Source of the DNA: Syntrophomonadaceae bacterium
GTDB lineage: Bacteria; Bacillota; PH28-bin88
Length of the DNA stretch: 64,000 nucleotides
Assembly: GCA_018333865.1 (NCBI GenBank)
Contig: JAGXSE010000027.1
Span: 42,317 to 106,316, forward strand
Direction of reading: 5' to 3'
In this document: positions 16,440 through 28,364 of the stretch, piece after piece
Position numbering within the stretch: the stretch's first letter is position 1
Layout of the letters: the number at the start of each line of letters is the position of its first letter
Translations under genes and position numbers: made by a program
Notes under the pieces: model-generated
Database searches by the model: none
Seen by the model: only the letters and a program-made list of their open reading frames with translations
What the model was told of the DNA's origin: nothing

Positions 16440-17978
16440 TTAATGCTTAAAGTGGCGGTAACCAGTAAATACCATTGCTATACCCAAACGGTCGCAAGCC
16501 TCGATGGATTCCTGGTCCCGGAGGGAACCTCCCGGCTGAATGATGGCTTTTATACCTGCCCGGGCAGCCTCCTCCACCGTATCGGCGAAGGGAAAGAAGG
16601 CATCAGAAGCCAGGACGGCCCCTTTAGCGGCCTCTCCAGCCTGCTCTAACGCAATCCGGGCCGAACCAACCCGGTTCATTTGCCCGGCGCCAACCCCCAG
16701 GGTTGCACTTTCTCTGGCGACAACGATGGCATTTGATTTCACGTGTTTAACCACTTGCCAGGCAAAGGCCAGGTCGTCAAATTCTTCCTGGGCAGGATAC
16801 CGGCGGGTAACAACACGCCACTGGCCAGGTAAAGCGGTTTGGCTATCCGCTTCCTGGACCAGAAAACCGCCGCTGACTTTTTTGAGATCGAAACTTGAGG
16901 CTGCCGCTGCGTCCCCCGCCGCCAACAACCTTAAGTTTTCTTTATGGCGAAGGATTTCCAAGGCCTCTGGCTCAAAGGAGGGGGCAATCACCGCCTCCAG
17001 AAAGATCTTGGTTAATTCTTCCGCACAAGGGGCGTCTACCGGCCTGTTCAGACCCACAATTCCGCCAAAGGCTGAGACGGGATCAGCTTGCAAGGCCTTG
17101 CGGTATGCGGCCTGGAGGCTGGCGGCTAGAGCTGTCCCGCAGGGATTGGTGTGCTTAATAATTGCCGCTGCCGGCCGGGTAAACTCCCGGACCAAAGACC
17201 AGGCGGCGTCCAAATCAACTATATTATTAAAGGAGAGCTCTTTCCCCTGGAGCTTTTCCGCCATCGCCAGTGTACCTGGTCCGGCCTGTTCCTCCCGGTA
17301 GAAAGCCGCCCGCTGGTGGGGGTTTTCCCCATAGCGCAGGTCCTGCACTTTAACTCCTGTTAAATTAAAGGTTCCCGGGAACAAATCCCCTGGCCGGCTT
17401 GACACAGCATGCAAATACCCGGAGATAGCGCTGTCATAGGCCGCGGTGTGGGCAAAGGCTTCCATGGCCAGGTTAAAACGCAGTTCCGGGCTTAAAGTTT
17501 CATTGGCTGCCAGCTCCTCCAGCACCTGGCCATAGCGGTCCGGGTTGACGACTACCCCCACCCACCGGTAGTTTTTCGCCGCCGCCCGCACCATGGCCGG
17601 ACCGCCGATGTCTATGTTCTCAATAGCTTCCTCCAAACTGACACCCAGCCTGGCAATGGTCGCTTGAAAAGGATAAAGATTAACTACTACCAGGTCAACG
17701 GGCTGGATGCCGTTTTCCTTAAGCTGCAAGAGGTGCTCCGGGGTCCGGCAGGCCAGAATACCGCCATGCACCTTCGGGTGCAGGGTCTTTACCCGCCCGT
17801 CCAGTATTTCGGGGAATCCGGTTATGTCCGTAACGTAAGTCACGGGGAGACCAGCCTCCTGCAGGGCTTTAAAGGTTCCGCCGGTGGATACGATCTGCCA
17901 GCCTAAAAGAACCAGCCCGGCGGCAAAGCCCGTTACCCCTGTTTTATCTGAAACACTGATCAAAGCCCGCTTCAGCAA
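16440..17978 (-). CDS. purH: Bifunctional AICAR formyltransferase / IMP cyclohydrolase
   Basis: It catalyses the final two steps to IMP. The N-terminal cyclohydrolase (about 1-195) has [37 protein letters not shown] and [16 protein letters not shown]. The C-terminal transformylase holds [56 protein letters not shown] and [17 protein letters not shown] start at 17978 is preceded by GGAGAGGA. Confidence 0.96.
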   Translation of the reverse strand: MLKRALISVSDKTGVTGFAAGLVLLGWQIVSTGGTFKALQEAGLPVTYVTDITGFPEILDGRVKTLHPKVHGGILACRTPEHLLQLKENGIQPVDLVVVNLYPFQATIARLGVSLEEAIENIDIGGPAMVRAAAKNYRWVGVVVNPDRYGQVLEELAANETLSPELRFNLAMEAFAHTAAYDSAISGYLHAVSSRPGDLFPGTFNLTGVKVQDLRYGENPHQRAAFYREEQAGPGTLAMAEKLQGKELSFNNIVDLDAAWSLVREFTRPAAAIIKHTNPCGTALAASLQAAYRKALQADPVSAFGGIVGLNRPVDAPCAEELTKIFLEAVIAPSFEPEALEILRHKENLRLLAAGDAAAASSFDLKKVSGGFLVQEADSQTALPGQWRVVTRRYPAQEEFDDLAFAWQVVKHVKSNAIVVARESATLGVGAGQMNRVGSARIALEQAGEAAKGAVLASDAFFPFADTVEEAARAGIKAIIQPGGSLRDQESIEACDRLGIAMVFTGYRHFKH

Positions 17979-18039
17979 AGCTATCCTCTCCTCATTTCAC
18001 TACTATTTTCGTTCCTCTGATGTCCGTCAGCGCTCGGGG

Positions 18040-18639
18040 CTATTTAACTATTACCCTCCGGCCTGCCACCAGGACCCGTCCGGCAGCTATCCATGCTAGC
18101 ACTTGGGGGTACAGCCTGTGTTCCTCTTTCAGGATCCGCTCCGACAAGGTCTTTTCTGTATCATCTTCCAAAACCGGCACCACCGCTTGCGCGATGACCG
18201 GGCCGGTATCTATCCCCGCATCAACAAAATGGACGGTGCAGCCGGAATATTTTACACCGTAGGCCAAGGCCTGTTGCTGTGGGTTTAATCCTGGAAAGGC
18301 AGGCAAAAGGCTGGGATGGATATTGACTACCCGCAAGGGATATCTCATTAAAAATTCGGCTGAAATTAACCGCATGTAACCGGCCAGGACTACCAGATCT
18401 ACCTCGTTTTCAGTTAAAACTTCAGCGACTTTTAAATCATACTCTACCCGGCCAGGGAAATCCTTCGGGTTTATAAATACGGCAGAAATCCCCGCCTGCC
18501 TGGCCCTGTTAAGAGCCGGGGCGTCCTCCCGGTCACTGATTACCACCTTCAAGGTGACGGGTAAACGGCCCTCTTTTATGGCATCAATAATCGCCTGTAA
18601 GTTGGATCCCCGTCCGGAGGCCAGTACCCCGATCTTCAT
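18040..18639 (-). CDS. purN: Phosphoribosylglycinamide formyltransferase
   Basis: It transfers formyl from 10-formyl-THF to GAR. The 199-residue protein begins MKIGVLASGRGSNLQAII. The catalytic Asn/His/Asp set is visible in VNIHPSLLPAFPG and VHFVDAGIDTGPVI. The start at 18639 follows GGAGGTGGGGT. A longer open frame upstream is translated repeat sequence and should not be included. The repeat cluster separates it from purM. Confidence 0.96.
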   Translation of the reverse strand: MKIGVLASGRGSNLQAIIDAIKEGRLPVTLKVVISDREDAPALNRARQAGISAVFINPKDFPGRVEYDLKVAEVLTENEVDLVVLAGYMRLISAEFLMRYPLRVVNIHPSLLPAFPGLNPQQQALAYGVKYSGCTVHFVDAGIDTGPVIAQAVVPVLEDDTEKTLSERILKEEHRLYPQVLAWIAAGRVLVAGRRVIVK

Positions 18640-18656
18640 ACCCCACCTCCCATGGG

Positions 18657-18799
18657 AGACAAGGGGACGGTTCTCTTGTCTGCCTAGCTCTTGTCTCTTG
18701 TCTCTTGCTTCTTGACCGTGCCAGGGAAGACAAGGGGACGGTTCTCTTGTCTTGTCTCTTGGCTCTTGTCTCTTGCTTCCTGCTTCTTGACCGTGCCAG
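18657..18799. repeat. GGGGACGG repeat cluster inside the purine operon
   Basis: Two 23-bp units at 18658-18680 and 18729-18751, each GACAAGGGGACGG then TTCTCTTGTC, can form GACAAG/CTTGTC hairpins. They are 71 bp apart within a duplicated stretch that also repeats CTTGCTTCTTGACCGTGCC. The core matches the RAYT element ends elsewhere in the window. Confidence 0.85.
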
Positions 18800-18811
18800 G
18801 AATGTCCCCAA

Positions 18812-19852
18812 TTAGCGGAGTTCGACCCCGCCATTGCCCCGGATTATTGAACCAATTTCAAAGACCTTTTCCCCAACCCCCGCCAGCTCCTGGCGAATTG
18901 CACCCGACTGTTCCGGCGGCACTGCCAGCACCAGGCCAATCCCCATATTGAAGGTCCGATACATCTCCAGGCCCTCAACCTGACCCAGTTCTTGAATCAG
19001 CCGAAAAATTGGCGGCACCGGCCAGCTGGTGGGATCAATTTTTGCTGTGAGCCCGGCAGGCAGGATGCGGGGAATGTTTTCCACCAATCCCCCGCCGGTG
19101 ATATGGGCCATGCCCCTGATCTCGTATTTGCTTAAAAGGGGCAGCACTGAGGCAACATAAATCCGGGTCGGGGTAAGCATTGTCTCCCCCAGGGAGGCCC
19201 CTAGCTCCGGGGTAACGGATTCCAGGTTCAGGCCGGCCACTTCTAACAAGACCTTCCGGGCCAGGGAAAAGCCGTTGCTGTGCAGGCCGCTGCTGGCCAG
19301 ACCCAGCAAAAGGTCCCCTTCCTTAATGTAGGAACCGTCGATTATTTTTTTCTTTTCAACAATGCCCACGGCAAAGCCTGCAATATCATACTCATCAGGG
19401 CCGTAAAACCCTGGCATTTCCGCTGTCTCTCCGCCGATCAGGGCGCAACCTGCCTGCCGGCAGCCTTCAGCGATACCGCTGACAATGGTGGCAACCTTCT
19501 CAGGCACAAGTTTGCCAACGGCCAGATAGTCCAGAAAAAATAAGGGCTCTGCCCCCTGAACCAGGATGTCGTTCACACACATGGCCACTGCATCAATACC
19601 AATGGTATCATGCCGATCCATGCCAATGGCAATCCGTAGTTTTGTGCCTACTCCATCGGTACCCGAAACCAAAACCGGCTCTTGATATTTAGCAGTATCC
19701 AGTGCAAACAGGCCACCAAACCCCCCCAATCCGCCCAACACCCCGGGCCTGTGGGTGGAGTGAACCGCTGCCCGCATCAGTTCCACTGCCCTGTTGCCAG
19801 CCTCAATATCTACTCCGGCCTGAGCGTAAGTTATTCCCTGTCCTTTAGTCAC
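18812..19852 (-). CDS. purM: Phosphoribosylformylglycinamidine cyclo-ligase
   Basis: The AIR synthetase of about 346 residues closes the imidazole ring with ATP. Motifs are [77 protein letters not shown] and [13 protein letters not shown]. The GTG at 19852 overlaps the purF stop and has AAAGG 8 nt upstream. A longer open frame runs antisense-like into purF and is not conserved. Confidence 0.95.
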   Translation of the reverse strand: MTKGQGITYAQAGVDIEAGNRAVELMRAAVHSTHRPGVLGGLGGFGGLFALDTAKYQEPVLVSGTDGVGTKLRIAIGMDRHDTIGIDAVAMCVNDILVQGAEPLFFLDYLAVGKLVPEKVATIVSGIAEGCRQAGCALIGGETAEMPGFYGPDEYDIAGFAVGIVEKKKIIDGSYIKEGDLLLGLASSGLHSNGFSLARKVLLEVAGLNLESVTPELGASLGETMLTPTRIYVASVLPLLSKYEIRGMAHITGGGLVENIPRILPAGLTAKIDPTSWPVPPIFRLIQELGQVEGLEMYRTFNMGIGLVLAVPPEQSGAIRQELAGVGEKVFEIGSIIRGNGGVELR

Positions 19853-21308
19853 AGCTGTCACCTTTCTCCAGGAAGAATTTAGCCTCCAAGACTTTACGCG
19901 GCACTTCCACAGGGTAGCGGCCGCTGAAACAGGCCACACAGAAATTGGCCTGGTCTTGCGCAACACTTCCCAGCATGCCTGCAAGGCTTAAATAATGAAG
20001 GGAGTCCGCACCAATAAACCTGGTGATATCCGCCGGCTCGTGCTGGGCCGCAATCAGTTCCGCCCTGGCCGAGGTGTCGATGCCGTAATAGCAAGGATGT
20101 CTCACCGGCGGCGAGGCGATCAGCAAGTGCACCTCTTTCACTCCGGCGTCCCGCATCAAGGCCACAATCTTTTTGCTGGTGGTGCCCCTTACGATCGAAT
20201 CATCCACTAACACCACCCGCTGGCCCTTTAAAACCTGGCGGATAGGGTTTAACTTCAGTCTGACCCCAAGATCCCGCATCTTTTGCGAGGGTTGAATGAA
20301 AGTCCGGCCGATATAGCGATTCTTCATTAAGCCTTCTGTAAAGGGAATGCCGGATTCTTTGGCATAGCCCATTGCCGCAGCGGTGCCTGAGTCTGGCACC
20401 GGTACCACCATATCTGCCTCAAGCTGGCATTCCCTGGCCAGCTGCCTTCCCATTTCCTGGCGGACTTTTGTCACAGTCTCCCCGTCAATAGTGCTGTCGG
20501 GACGGGCTAAGTAGACAAATTCAAAAAAACACAGGGCCCGGTGTGCAGCCGCCATGGTTTTAATTGAGGTTAGTCCGTTTTTGTCAATGATCACAATCTC
20601 CCCGGGGCTTACATCCCTCAGAAACAAAGCACCGATGGTATCCAGTGCACAGGACTCGGAAGCCACCACATAGGCCTCACCCATCCGGCCCAGGCATAAA
20701 GGCCGAATTCCGTAAGGATCTCTGACCGCCAGGAGTTTATCTTCTGTCATTATCACTAAGGAATAGGCCCCTTTCAGGTCGATCATGCACTTCATGACAG
20801 CTTCTTCAATAGTGCTTTGACCATAACGGGCAATCAGATTGATAATGATTTCACTGTCGGAAGTTGATTGAAACACTGAGCCGCTCATGGCTAAGTTCTG
20901 CTTCAGCTCTGCGGCATTGGTCAGGTTGCCGTTATGGGCCAGAGCAACCATGCCGCGCAAATAGTGAAAAACCAGGGGCTGGGCATTGATCAGGGAGCTT
21001 GATCCGGTGGTGGAATAGCGGACATGACCGATGGCAATGTTCCCCGGCATGGCTTTCAGGCTGTCTTCATCAAAAACTTCAGCCACCAGACCCATGTTTT
21101 TGTGTAAGTGGATCTCCTTGCCATCGGACACGGCGATGCCTGCACTCTCCTGTCCCCGGTGCTGCAAGGCATAGAGGCCGAAGCAGGACAGTTGGGCAAC
21201 ATCCATTCCGGGTCCAAAGACGCCGAAAACGCCGCATTCTTCCCGGGGTTTATCCTCCCAAAGCCATGACTCTTCTAGGCCATTAAGCACGGAATCGCCC
21301 CCCGCCAT
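19845..21308 (-). CDS. purF: Amidophosphoribosyltransferase
   Basis: It makes phosphoribosylamine from PRPP and glutamine, the committed purine step. The N-terminal propeptide ends before Cys25 in [11 protein letters not shown], the nucleophile once cleaved. Other marks are [31 protein letters not shown] and the PRPP loop [18 protein letters not shown]. Four cysteines in the C-terminal half (including HPCYYGID and FCVACFSG) fit the [4Fe-4S]-containing Bacillus-type enzyme. It overlaps purL and purM. Confidence 0.96.
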   Translation of the reverse strand: MAGGDSVLNGLEESWLWEDKPREECGVFGVFGPGMDVAQLSCFGLYALQHRGQESAGIAVSDGKEIHLHKNMGLVAEVFDEDSLKAMPGNIAIGHVRYSTTGSSSLINAQPLVFHYLRGMVALAHNGNLTNAAELKQNLAMSGSVFQSTSDSEIIINLIARYGQSTIEEAVMKCMIDLKGAYSLVIMTEDKLLAVRDPYGIRPLCLGRMGEAYVVASESCALDTIGALFLRDVSPGEIVIIDKNGLTSIKTMAAAHRALCFFEFVYLARPDSTIDGETVTKVRQEMGRQLARECQLEADMVVPVPDSGTAAAMGYAKESGIPFTEGLMKNRYIGRTFIQPSQKMRDLGVRLKLNPIRQVLKGQRVVLVDDSIVRGTTSKKIVALMRDAGVKEVHLLIASPPVRHPCYYGIDTSARAELIAAQHEPADITRFIGADSLHYLSLAGMLGSVAQDQANFCVACFSGRYPVEVPRKVLEAKFFLEKGDSCD

Positions 21309-23485
21309 TTGTCCTCTATTTCCTGCAGGGACAGATCAACTAATACCTTCGCTTTTTGGGCCTTGATCACCAGCCGCTCGCCGCCAACCACTCCCATCAC
21401 CTGACAGGGAACCTGGTGTTTTGCCGCCAGCTCTGCCAAGGACTTAACAGCAGCGGAATCCACTGACAAGATAATTCGTGACTGGGACTCGCTAAACAAG
21501 AATAAGTGCGCTGCCAACTGGGTCTCGACAATTATTTCCGCCCCCACCTGGCCGGCCACCGCGCATTCGGCCAGAGCAACGGCCAGTCCCCCTTCGCTCA
21601 AGTCATGGGCCGATTTAACCAGCCCCTGGTGGATGGCTTCCAGGCAGCAGGACTGCACCGCCTTTTCCCGCTCCAAATCCAGCTGGGGCGGTTTACCGGC
21701 AGTAATGCCATGTAAAGCGTATAAAAACTCGCTGCCGCCGATTTCGGCCTTGGTTTCGCCCAGAAGCGCCACCACATCCCCCGCCTGTTTAAAGCCCATG
21801 GTGCATCGCTTTGATATATCAGGCAAGAGCCCCACCATACCGACCACCGGGGTGGGAAAGACTGGCTCACCGTTAGTTTCGTTATAAAAGCTTACATTCC
21901 CGCTGACGACGGGTGTGGCCAAGACCCGGCAGGCCGCGCTCATCCCCATTACCGCCTGGCGGAACTGCCAAAAGATCCCCGGCTTTTCCGGATTGCCAAA
22001 ATTCAAGCAGTCGGTAACGGCCAGGGGTTTTGCACCGCTTACGGCCAGGTTCCGCGCCGCCTCTGCCACCGCAATCGCCCCGCCGGTATAGGGGTCAAGG
22101 TAACAGTAGCGCCCGTTGCAGTCGGTGGTGACGGCCAGGCCCTTGTTTGTGCCCTTCAAGCGCAGGACAGCCGCATCGGAACCAGGCGTTACCACTGTAT
22201 TTACCTGTACTTTATAGTCATACTGGCGGTAAACCCATTCTTTGCTGGCAATAGTTGGAGAAGCCATCAGCTGCAAGAGGGCCTGGTTCAGGTCCTCCGG
22301 CACCGGGACTGAGGCCATATCGAAGGCCCAAGCCTGGCGGATATAAGACGGCTCTTCCGCAACCGGATGGTAAACAGGGGCCTGGTCGGTCAGGGCTTTC
22401 GCCGGGACTTCGGCCATCACCAGGCCGCCATCCAGAATTCGCATTATCCCGTCACCGGTCACTTTGCCGATTGCCGCCGCCTCCAGGTCCCATTTCCGCA
22501 AAACATCCCTGACTTGTTGCTCGGAGCCGGGCTTTGGCACCAAGAGCATCCGCTCCTGAGATTCCGATAGCATCACCTCATAAGCCGTCATCCCAGTTTC
22601 CCGCCGGGGAACCAGGGCCACATCCAGTTCGATCCCTGTTCCGGCCCGGCTGGCCATTTCACAGGATGCACTGGTTAAACCGGCGGCGCCCAAATCCTGC
22701 ATCCCCACGATCAACCCCTGGTGAATCAGCTCCAGACAGGCCTCCAGCAGGAGTTTCTCCATAAAGGGGTCTCCTACCTGGACGGCAGGCCGGCGGTCTT
22801 CCGACTGCTCCCCCAGCTCTTCCGAGGCAAAAGTGGCGCCGTGAATACCGTCCCGGCCCGTGCGGGTCCCTACCACCATGACGGTGTTGCCCACGCCTGC
22901 CGCCGCACCCTTGGCCAGCTGATCCTTGTTGATAATTCCGACACACATGGCGTTAACCAGAGGGTTATCGCCATAGCTCTCATCAAAAAACACTTCTCCC
23001 CCAACGGTAGGAATGCCCAGACAGTTGCCGTAAAAGGAAATCCCCGCGACAACTCCCCCCATCAGGTACTTGACCCTGCCTTCCCTTAAATTGCCGAAAC
23101 GGAGAGAGTTTAACAAGGCGATTGGCCGGGCCCCCATGGCAAAGACATCCCTGACGATGCCCCCAACCCCGGTGGCAGCACCCTGGAAGGGCTCAATGGC
23201 AGACGGATGGTTATGGGATTCGATCTTGAATACTATCGCCTGGCCGTCGCCAATATCTATTACCCCTGCATTTTCTCCCGGCCCCTGGATCACCACAGGT
23301 CCGGCAGTAGGGAAAAGTCTTAAAGTTGTTTTGGAATGCTTGTAACTGCAGTGTTCCGACCACATTACCGCAAACATGCCCGTTTCCAGGTAGTTTGGTT
23401 CCCTGCCCAGGAGGTCTTTAATTCTCTGGTACTCCGCCAGGGTGAGGCCCATTTCCTGCCAGGGTTCTCGTTGCTGGTTAGTCAA
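21275..23485 (-). CDS. purL: Phosphoribosylformylglycinamidine synthase, large subunit
   Basis: The small-type PurL (736 residues) works with PurS and PurQ to convert FGAR to FGAM. Motifs include [61 protein letters not shown] and GNVSFYNET. The TTG at 23485 is chosen: AAGGAG stands 9 nt upstream and the codon overlaps the purQ stop as TTGA. The C-terminal end overlaps purF by 34 bp. Confidence 0.95.
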   Translation of the reverse strand: MTNQQREPWQEMGLTLAEYQRIKDLLGREPNYLETGMFAVMWSEHCSYKHSKTTLRLFPTAGPVVIQGPGENAGVIDIGDGQAIVFKIESHNHPSAIEPFQGAATGVGGIVRDVFAMGARPIALLNSLRFGNLREGRVKYLMGGVVAGISFYGNCLGIPTVGGEVFFDESYGDNPLVNAMCVGIINKDQLAKGAAAGVGNTVMVVGTRTGRDGIHGATFASEELGEQSEDRRPAVQVGDPFMEKLLLEACLELIHQGLIVGMQDLGAAGLTSASCEMASRAGTGIELDVALVPRRETGMTAYEVMLSESQERMLLVPKPGSEQQVRDVLRKWDLEAAAIGKVTGDGIMRILDGGLVMAEVPAKALTDQAPVYHPVAEEPSYIRQAWAFDMASVPVPEDLNQALLQLMASPTIASKEWVYRQYDYKVQVNTVVTPGSDAAVLRLKGTNKGLAVTTDCNGRYCYLDPYTGGAIAVAEAARNLAVSGAKPLAVTDCLNFGNPEKPGIFWQFRQAVMGMSAACRVLATPVVSGNVSFYNETNGEPVFPTPVVGMVGLLPDISKRCTMGFKQAGDVVALLGETKAEIGGSEFLYALHGITAGKPPQLDLEREKAVQSCCLEAIHQGLVKSAHDLSEGGLAVALAECAVAGQVGAEIIVETQLAAHLFLFSESQSRIILSVDSAAVKSLAELAAKHQVPCQVMGVVGGERLVIKAQKAKVLVDLSLQEIEDKWRGAIPCLMA

Positions 23486-24234
23486 CTTTGGCCACTCCTT
23501 TCTCCCCGGCAGCCGCAGGAATTGCCGCAGGCACACCGGCTTCCGGCTGACCAAGCCTTTAAAATAGATGAGAAAATCAGTCTTCCGTCAACTCCGCCCA
23601 GGATCTCCTCGGCGCACCTTTCCGGGTGCGGCATCATCCCCAGCACATTCCCCTCCCGGTTAATAATCCCGGCGATATTCCCCAGGGAACCGTTGGGATT
23701 TGCTGCGGGAGTAACTGCGCCGTTTTGATCGCAGTAGCGGAAGACAATCTGTCGCCCATCTTCCAAGGCGGCCAGGGTGGCAGGATCGGCATAATAATTA
23801 CCGGCTCCATGTGCAATTGGGATTTTGATCACCTGTCCGGGCGCAAAGGCACCGGTGAAAGGTGTCTGGTTGTTTTCTATTTTAAGAAAGGTTTCCATAC
23901 ATCTGAACTGGAGGCTGTGATTTGGCTGCATCGCCCCCGGCAAAAGGCCTGCCTCCAAAAGGATTTGAAACCCGTTGCAGATGCCAAGCAAAAGCCCGCC
24001 GCGATTAGCGAACCTTTCCACTGCCTGCATTACCGGAGAAAACCTGGCGATAGCGCCGGTGCGCAGGTAATCCCCGTAAGAAAAGCCGCCGGGAAGCACA
24101 ATGCAGTCATAACCCTGCAGGGAGGTGGTTTGGTGCCAGATAAAATCCACCGGCTGCCCCATCACCTCGCCGATCACATGTTTGACATCCGCGTCACAAT
24201 TGGAACCAGGGAAAACCACCACCCCGAACTTCAT
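23482..24234 (-). CDS. purQ: Phosphoribosylformylglycinamidine synthase, glutaminase subunit
   Basis: This class I amidotransferase supplies ammonia to PurL. The nucleophile Cys is in [11 protein letters not shown], and the His/Glu in [11 protein letters not shown]. It starts [16 protein letters not shown]. At 250 residues it is about 20 longer than usual. The extra tail after SSILKAW is [20 protein letters not shown], with four cysteines in seven residues. The tail could bind metal or be a by-product of overlap with purL. It overlaps purS by 4 bp. Confidence 0.94.
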   Translation of the reverse strand: MKFGVVVFPGSNCDADVKHVIGEVMGQPVDFIWHQTTSLQGYDCIVLPGGFSYGDYLRTGAIARFSPVMQAVERFANRGGLLLGICNGFQILLEAGLLPGAMQPNHSLQFRCMETFLKIENNQTPFTGAFAPGQVIKIPIAHGAGNYYADPATLAALEDGRQIVFRYCDQNGAVTPAANPNGSLGNIAGIINREGNVLGMMPHPERCAEEILGGVDGRLIFSSILKAWSAGSRCACGNSCGCRGERSGQS

Positions 24235-24485
24235 GACAGTACCTCCACCAGCTCAAAGCGGTAGTTTTCAATTACCGGGTTAGCCAGCAAGCGGCGGCAC
24301 ATCTCCTCGGTATCCGCTTCTGCCTGCCCTTTGTCTTTAGCTGCCAGGCGCACCTCCAGGTATTTCCCGATGCGGACCTCCTGCACCCCGGAAAAATCCA
24401 GGGCCTGGAGGGCTTTTTCGACTGCTGAACCTTGGGGATCCAGCACCCCGGGTTTTAAGGTGATAAAAACTTTGGCAAGATACAA
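24231..24485 (-). CDS. purS: Phosphoribosylformylglycinamidine synthase subunit PurS
   Basis: This is the 84-residue structural subunit bridging PurL and PurQ. Family features are [31 protein letters not shown] and [14 protein letters not shown]. It starts at TTG 24485 with AAGGCGG upstream. The stop overlaps the purQ start. Confidence 0.93.
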   Translation of the reverse strand: MYLAKVFITLKPGVLDPQGSAVEKALQALDFSGVQEVRIGKYLEVRLAAKDKGQAEADTEEMCRRLLANPVIENYRFELVEVLS

Positions 24486-24519
24486 GCAAATAACCGCCTT
24501 TCTAGCTTAGTTTGTTTCA

Positions 24520-25224
24520 TTAGTCAGTCAGCCGGCGCAGAACTTCCTGGTAGGCTTCGGAAACTTCCCCCAAATCCTGGCGAAAACGGTCCTTGTCCAG
24601 CTTCTTCCTTGTTGCCCTGTCCCACAAACGGCAGGTGTCCGGCGATATTTCATCACCCAACAAAAGCTCCTGTCCCGCCATGCCAAATTCCAGCTTAAAA
24701 TCAACCAAAAGAAGATCCCGTTCCAGGAAAAACCCCTGTAAAACCCCGTTTACTTGCCGGGCCAGGCTGGAGATCTGGGCCAGTTGCTCAGGATTTGCCA
24801 AGCCCAGGGCAAAAACATGGTCATTGTTAATCAGGGGGTCCCCCAAAGCATCGTTTTTATAGTAAAACTCCAGCACCGGCGGCTTTAGCTCCTGGCCCTC
24901 GACCAGCCCGATCCGCTTGACCAGGCTGCCTGCCGCCAGGTTGCGAACCACTACTTCCACCAGGATAATATTTAGCTTTTGCACCAGCATTTCCGTTTCG
25001 GATACCTGTTTTACAAAATGGGTCTTGATGCCATTTTCCTCCAGGAGTTGAAACAGGATGGAAGAAATCTGGTTGTTGCAGCTTCCCTTGCCGGCAATTT
25101 GCCCTTTTTTCAGGCCGTTAAAAGCGGTAGCATCGTTTTTGAATTCGACTAAGACCAATTCTGGATCTGCGGTCTGGAAAACCTTTTTAGCCTTGCCCTC
25201 GTAGATCAATGCGATTTTTTCCAT
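24520..25224 (-). CDS. purC: SAICAR synthetase
   Basis: It joins aspartate to CAIR using ATP. The 234-residue protein has IYEGKAKKVF, LVEFKNDATAFNG, KGSCNNQIS, GIKTHFV, VEVVVRNLAAGSLVKR, EFYYKNDALGDP and DFKLEFG. GTAAGGA lies before the ATG. It stands 18 bp after purB. Confidence 0.96.
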   Translation of the reverse strand: MEKIALIYEGKAKKVFQTADPELVLVEFKNDATAFNGLKKGQIAGKGSCNNQISSILFQLLEENGIKTHFVKQVSETEMLVQKLNIILVEVVVRNLAAGSLVKRIGLVEGQELKPPVLEFYYKNDALGDPLINNDHVFALGLANPEQLAQISSLARQVNGVLQGFFLERDLLLVDFKLEFGMAGQELLLGDEISPDTCRLWDRATRKKLDKDRFRQDLGEVSEAYQEVLRRLTD

Positions 25225-25242
25225 ATCCTTACACCCCCAATC

Positions 25243-26535
25243 TCAGATATCTAACCTGGCGAAAATTTCATCAACCCATTGCAGGTGTGGCGCCAGGTCA
25301 AAGCAGGCAGCCAACTCTTCCGGTTTAAGGTACTGCTTGACTTTTGCCTCCTCTGCCAAAAGCTGTTGCAGGGGAACCTGCTCCTGCCAGGCACGCATCG
25401 CTTGGGCTTGCACCAGGTCATAAGCTTCCTCCCTGGTTAGCCCCTTGTCAATCAAGGTTAAGAGCACACGCTGGGAACTTGTCAGGCCAAGGGTTTTTTC
25501 CATGTTCCGGGACATGTTCTCGGGATAGACATGAAGGTGGGCAATAATTCTGGTCATGCTGTGGAGCATGTAATGGATCAGGGTGGTGCTGTCCGGGATA
25601 ATGATCCGTTCGACTGAGGAGTGGGAAATATCCCGCTCATGCCATAAAGGCATGTTCTCCAAGGCAGCCATGGCATTTGCCCGCAAGACCCTGGCCAAAC
25701 CCGAAATCTGCTCGCAGTTCACCGGGTTTCGCTTGTGGGGCATGGCCGAAGATCCTTTTTGCCCCGCATAGAAAGGCTCTTCTACCTCCCTGATTTCGGT
25801 TCTTTGCAGCCCGCGGATTTCTGTTGCCAATTTGTCCAGGGTTCCCCCGGCAATAGCGATCGCCGTTAAGTACTCCGCATGGCGGTCCCGCTGCAGGATC
25901 TGGGTGGAAATCAACGCCGGTTCTAATCCAAGCTGATGGCAGACATACCTTTCCACCGCTGGCGGGAGATTAGCGTAAGTGCCCACTGCGCCGGACAGCT
26001 TGCCCACCGCAATGGTTTTCCGGGCTGTTCTCAGTCTGGCCAGGTTGCGGTCCATTTCGGCGACATAAAGGGCCAGCTTTAAACCAAAGGTGGTGGGCTC
26101 GGCATGGACACCGTGGGTCCGGCCCATAATTGGCGTGTACTTATGCTCCAGAGCTCTTCTTTTCAGTTCAGCAGCCAATTGCTGCGCTTCAACAATGATC
26201 AGGTCTATCGCTTCCACCATTAAGGCCGAGAGGGCAGTATCAACTACGTCGGAAGAAGTGAGACCATAGTGGAGATAGCGGGACTCCTCGCCTAAATTCT
26301 CCGCAACACACCGGGTAAAGGCCACCACATCATGGCGGGTCTCGGCTTCAATGGCACAGATCCTTTCCACCGAAAATACAGCCTTCTGTCTGATCAGTTC
26401 TACGGCAGAATGTGGGATCACCCCTAATTCCGCCCATGCTTCGCAGGCTAAAATTTCAATATCCAGCCACTTGCGGAACTTATTTTCCAAATCCCATACT
26501 GCTGCCATTTCCGGCAGGGTATACCGTTCAATCAT
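25243..26535 (-). CDS. purB: Adenylosuccinate lyase
   Basis: It acts twice in purine synthesis, on SAICAR and on adenylosuccinate. Markers are [52 protein letters not shown] with the catalytic His, and the flexible signature loop [16 protein letters not shown]. The ATG at 26535 has GGAG 9 nt upstream. A TTG nine bases earlier overlaps the ribosome site. It overlaps the purE stop. Confidence 0.96.
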   Translation of the reverse strand: MIERYTLPEMAAVWDLENKFRKWLDIEILACEAWAELGVIPHSAVELIRQKAVFSVERICAIEAETRHDVVAFTRCVAENLGEESRYLHYGLTSSDVVDTALSALMVEAIDLIIVEAQQLAAELKRRALEHKYTPIMGRTHGVHAEPTTFGLKLALYVAEMDRNLARLRTARKTIAVGKLSGAVGTYANLPPAVERYVCHQLGLEPALISTQILQRDRHAEYLTAIAIAGGTLDKLATEIRGLQRTEIREVEEPFYAGQKGSSAMPHKRNPVNCEQISGLARVLRANAMAALENMPLWHERDISHSSVERIIIPDSTTLIHYMLHSMTRIIAHLHVYPENMSRNMEKTLGLTSSQRVLLTLIDKGLTREEAYDLVQAQAMRAWQEQVPLQQLLAEEAKVKQYLKPEELAACFDLAPHLQWVDEIFARLDI

Positions 26536-27064
26536 GCCCGGCAACTCCTTCCAGGGATTTCAGGTAAGCCGCATACCCTCTTTCCTCCAGGGAACGGGCC
26601 TTCCTTTCCACCGTATCTTTAAGTTCTTCCTTATACTGCCGCATCCTGATCAACAGGTCCGGATTGCCGACTGCCAGGATTTGCACAGCCAAGAGGCCGG
26701 CATTTTGGGCCCCGTTGATGGCTACTGTAGCCACCGGCACCCCTGGCGGCATCTGGACAATGGAATAAAGGGAATCCAAGCCGCTCAACGCTGCCGACTG
26801 AATCGGAACTCCGATCACCGGCAGTTCAGTCAGGGAAGCAACCATCCCCGGCAGGTGGGCGGCCCCCCCTGCCCCGGCGATCACAACTTTTAAACCCCGG
26901 CTGGCGGCAGATGCGGCATATTCGTAAAGGCGCCGGGGAGTACGGTGAGCAGAGACAACAGTGAGTTCAAAAGAAACTTGGAAGCGTTCCAGGACCATTG
27001 CCGCTTCCTGCATTACTTTTAAATCAGAATCACTGCCCATGATGATCCCAACTTGGGGGTTCAT
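26528..27064 (-). CDS. purE: N5-carboxyaminoimidazole ribonucleotide mutase
   Basis: This is class I PurE, moving carboxyl from N5 to C4. Motifs are [45 protein letters not shown] and [22 protein letters not shown]. PurK beside it confirms the two-step bacterial route. AAGGAGGTAA precedes the ATG, which overlaps the purK stop. Confidence 0.96.
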   Translation of the reverse strand: MNPQVGIIMGSDSDLKVMQEAAMVLERFQVSFELTVVSAHRTPRRLYEYAASAASRGLKVVIAGAGGAAHLPGMVASLTELPVIGVPIQSAALSGLDSLYSIVQMPPGVPVATVAINGAQNAGLLAVQILAVGNPDLLIRMRQYKEELKDTVERKARSLEERGYAAYLKSLEGVAGHD

Positions 27065-28257
27065 GAAGAATTACCTCCTTCCGGAACGGAAACTACTTTC
27101 AAGAAGCTGGCTGCTTCTGCTGCGATTTCAAGAGCTTGATCCAACCCGGGAGCAAGTACGGTCAAATGGCCCATCTTGCGCTTGGGAGCAGTGGTCTTTT
27201 TGCCGTAGAAGTGGACCTGCACTCCAGGCAAGGCCAAAGCTCTTTCTAAGCCAACCAAAACAGCAGGTCCACAAGAGCCTTCAGATCCTAACAGGTTGAC
27301 CATTACTGCCGGGGATAAAAGCCGGGTATCACCAAGGGGTAAGCCGCTGATTGCCCGGATATGCTGGGCAAACTGAGATGTAACACAGGCTTCGATGGTA
27401 TAATGACCAGAATTATGTGGCCTGGGAGCTACTTCGTTGACTAGCACTTCATCATTCCCGGCAACAAACATCTCCACACAGAATACGCCAATGCCCTCGA
27501 AAATATCAGCCACCTTTTCGGCTATCAGCTGGGCCTTGGCCGCAGCTTTGCCGCTAACCCTGGCAGGCACAATGGTAGTCCGAAGAATGTTATCCTGGTG
27601 GATATTTTCCGATAATGGATAGCTCTTAATTTGGCCATCCCGGCCCCGGGCCACAATCACAGAGATCTCCGCCAAAAAAGGAACATAGGCTTCCGCAATT
27701 AATTGGGTACAGCGCAGAGCCGCAAGTGCCTGGTCGATCTCATTTTCGCCGGTAAGCAAGTAGTTTCCTTTGCCGTCATAGCCACCGGTACAGGATTTTA
27801 AAAGCAAAGGAAAGCCGAAGTCTTTCCCGGCTCTGGCGATATCGTCGGTCGTGGACACCAACCGGAATTCCGGCACCGGGATGCCGGCAGCCAAAAGTGT
27901 TGTTTTTTGGGCATATTTGTTTTGAATAACCTGCAAAACGCGGGGTGCAGGGAAAATCAGCCTGCCTTCATCCGCCAGGCGGATCAGCGCAAGGCTGTCG
28001 ATATGCTCAAATTCATAGGTAGTAACGCCTACATTCATAACCAGTTCCCGGATAGCGTTTTCGTCATGGAAGTCAGCAAGATACTGGACATCAGCTACCT
28101 GCCCCGCCGGGCATTCCGGTGTAGGGTCCAAGACCGATACGTGCAGGCCAATTTTTTTGGCCTCCACCGTCATCATTTTGCCCAATTGCCCGCCGCCAAT
28201 AATCCCAAGAGAAAATGGAGGATCCATGGCGATACTGTCCAGTATTTTTCTCCCCAA
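27061..28257 (-). CDS. purK: N5-carboxyaminoimidazole ribonucleotide synthase
   Basis: This ATP-grasp enzyme carboxylates AIR with bicarbonate. Key segments are [89 protein letters not shown] (both parts seen) and VMVNLLG. Start choice is uncertain. The TTG at 28257 has GGAGG six bases upstream, an ATG at 28290 has no ribosome site, and the conserved domain begins only at the ATG at 28227. It is the first gene of the purine operon, with a consensus promoter upstream. Confidence 0.93.
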   Translation of the reverse strand: MGRKILDSIAMDPPFSLGIIGGGQLGKMMTVEAKKIGLHVSVLDPTPECPAGQVADVQYLADFHDENAIRELVMNVGVTTYEFEHIDSLALIRLADEGRLIFPAPRVLQVIQNKYAQKTTLLAAGIPVPEFRLVSTTDDIARAGKDFGFPLLLKSCTGGYDGKGNYLLTGENEIDQALAALRCTQLIAEAYVPFLAEISVIVARGRDGQIKSYPLSENIHQDNILRTTIVPARVSGKAAAKAQLIAEKVADIFEGIGVFCVEMFVAGNDEVLVNEVAPRPHNSGHYTIEACVTSQFAQHIRAISGLPLGDTRLLSPAVMVNLLGSEGSCGPAVLVGLERALALPGVQVHFYGKKTTAPKRKMGHLTVLAPGLDQALEIAAEAASFLKVVSVPEGGNSS

Positions 28258-28333
28258 TCCTAGCCTCCACCTTTTCAACTTAATCAGCATTGCAGCTTAA
28301 AAAGGATTGCTCAAACTGTCATGATCCAGCTTT

Positions 28334-28362
28334 ATATTACCAATACAACAGGCCTGGGTCAA
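28334..28362 (-). promoter_or_regulatory. Sigma-A promoter of the purine operon
   Basis: Read on the minus strand: TTGACC, 17 bp, TAATAT. Transcription would begin near 28327, giving a leader of about 40-70 nt, too short for a purine riboswitch. Confidence 0.7.
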
Positions 28363-28364
28363 GA

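Noticed and set aside
18640..18834. N-terminal extension of PurN
   Set aside because: The extension is translated repeat DNA. The conserved start MKIGVLASG has its own strong ribosome site at 18639.
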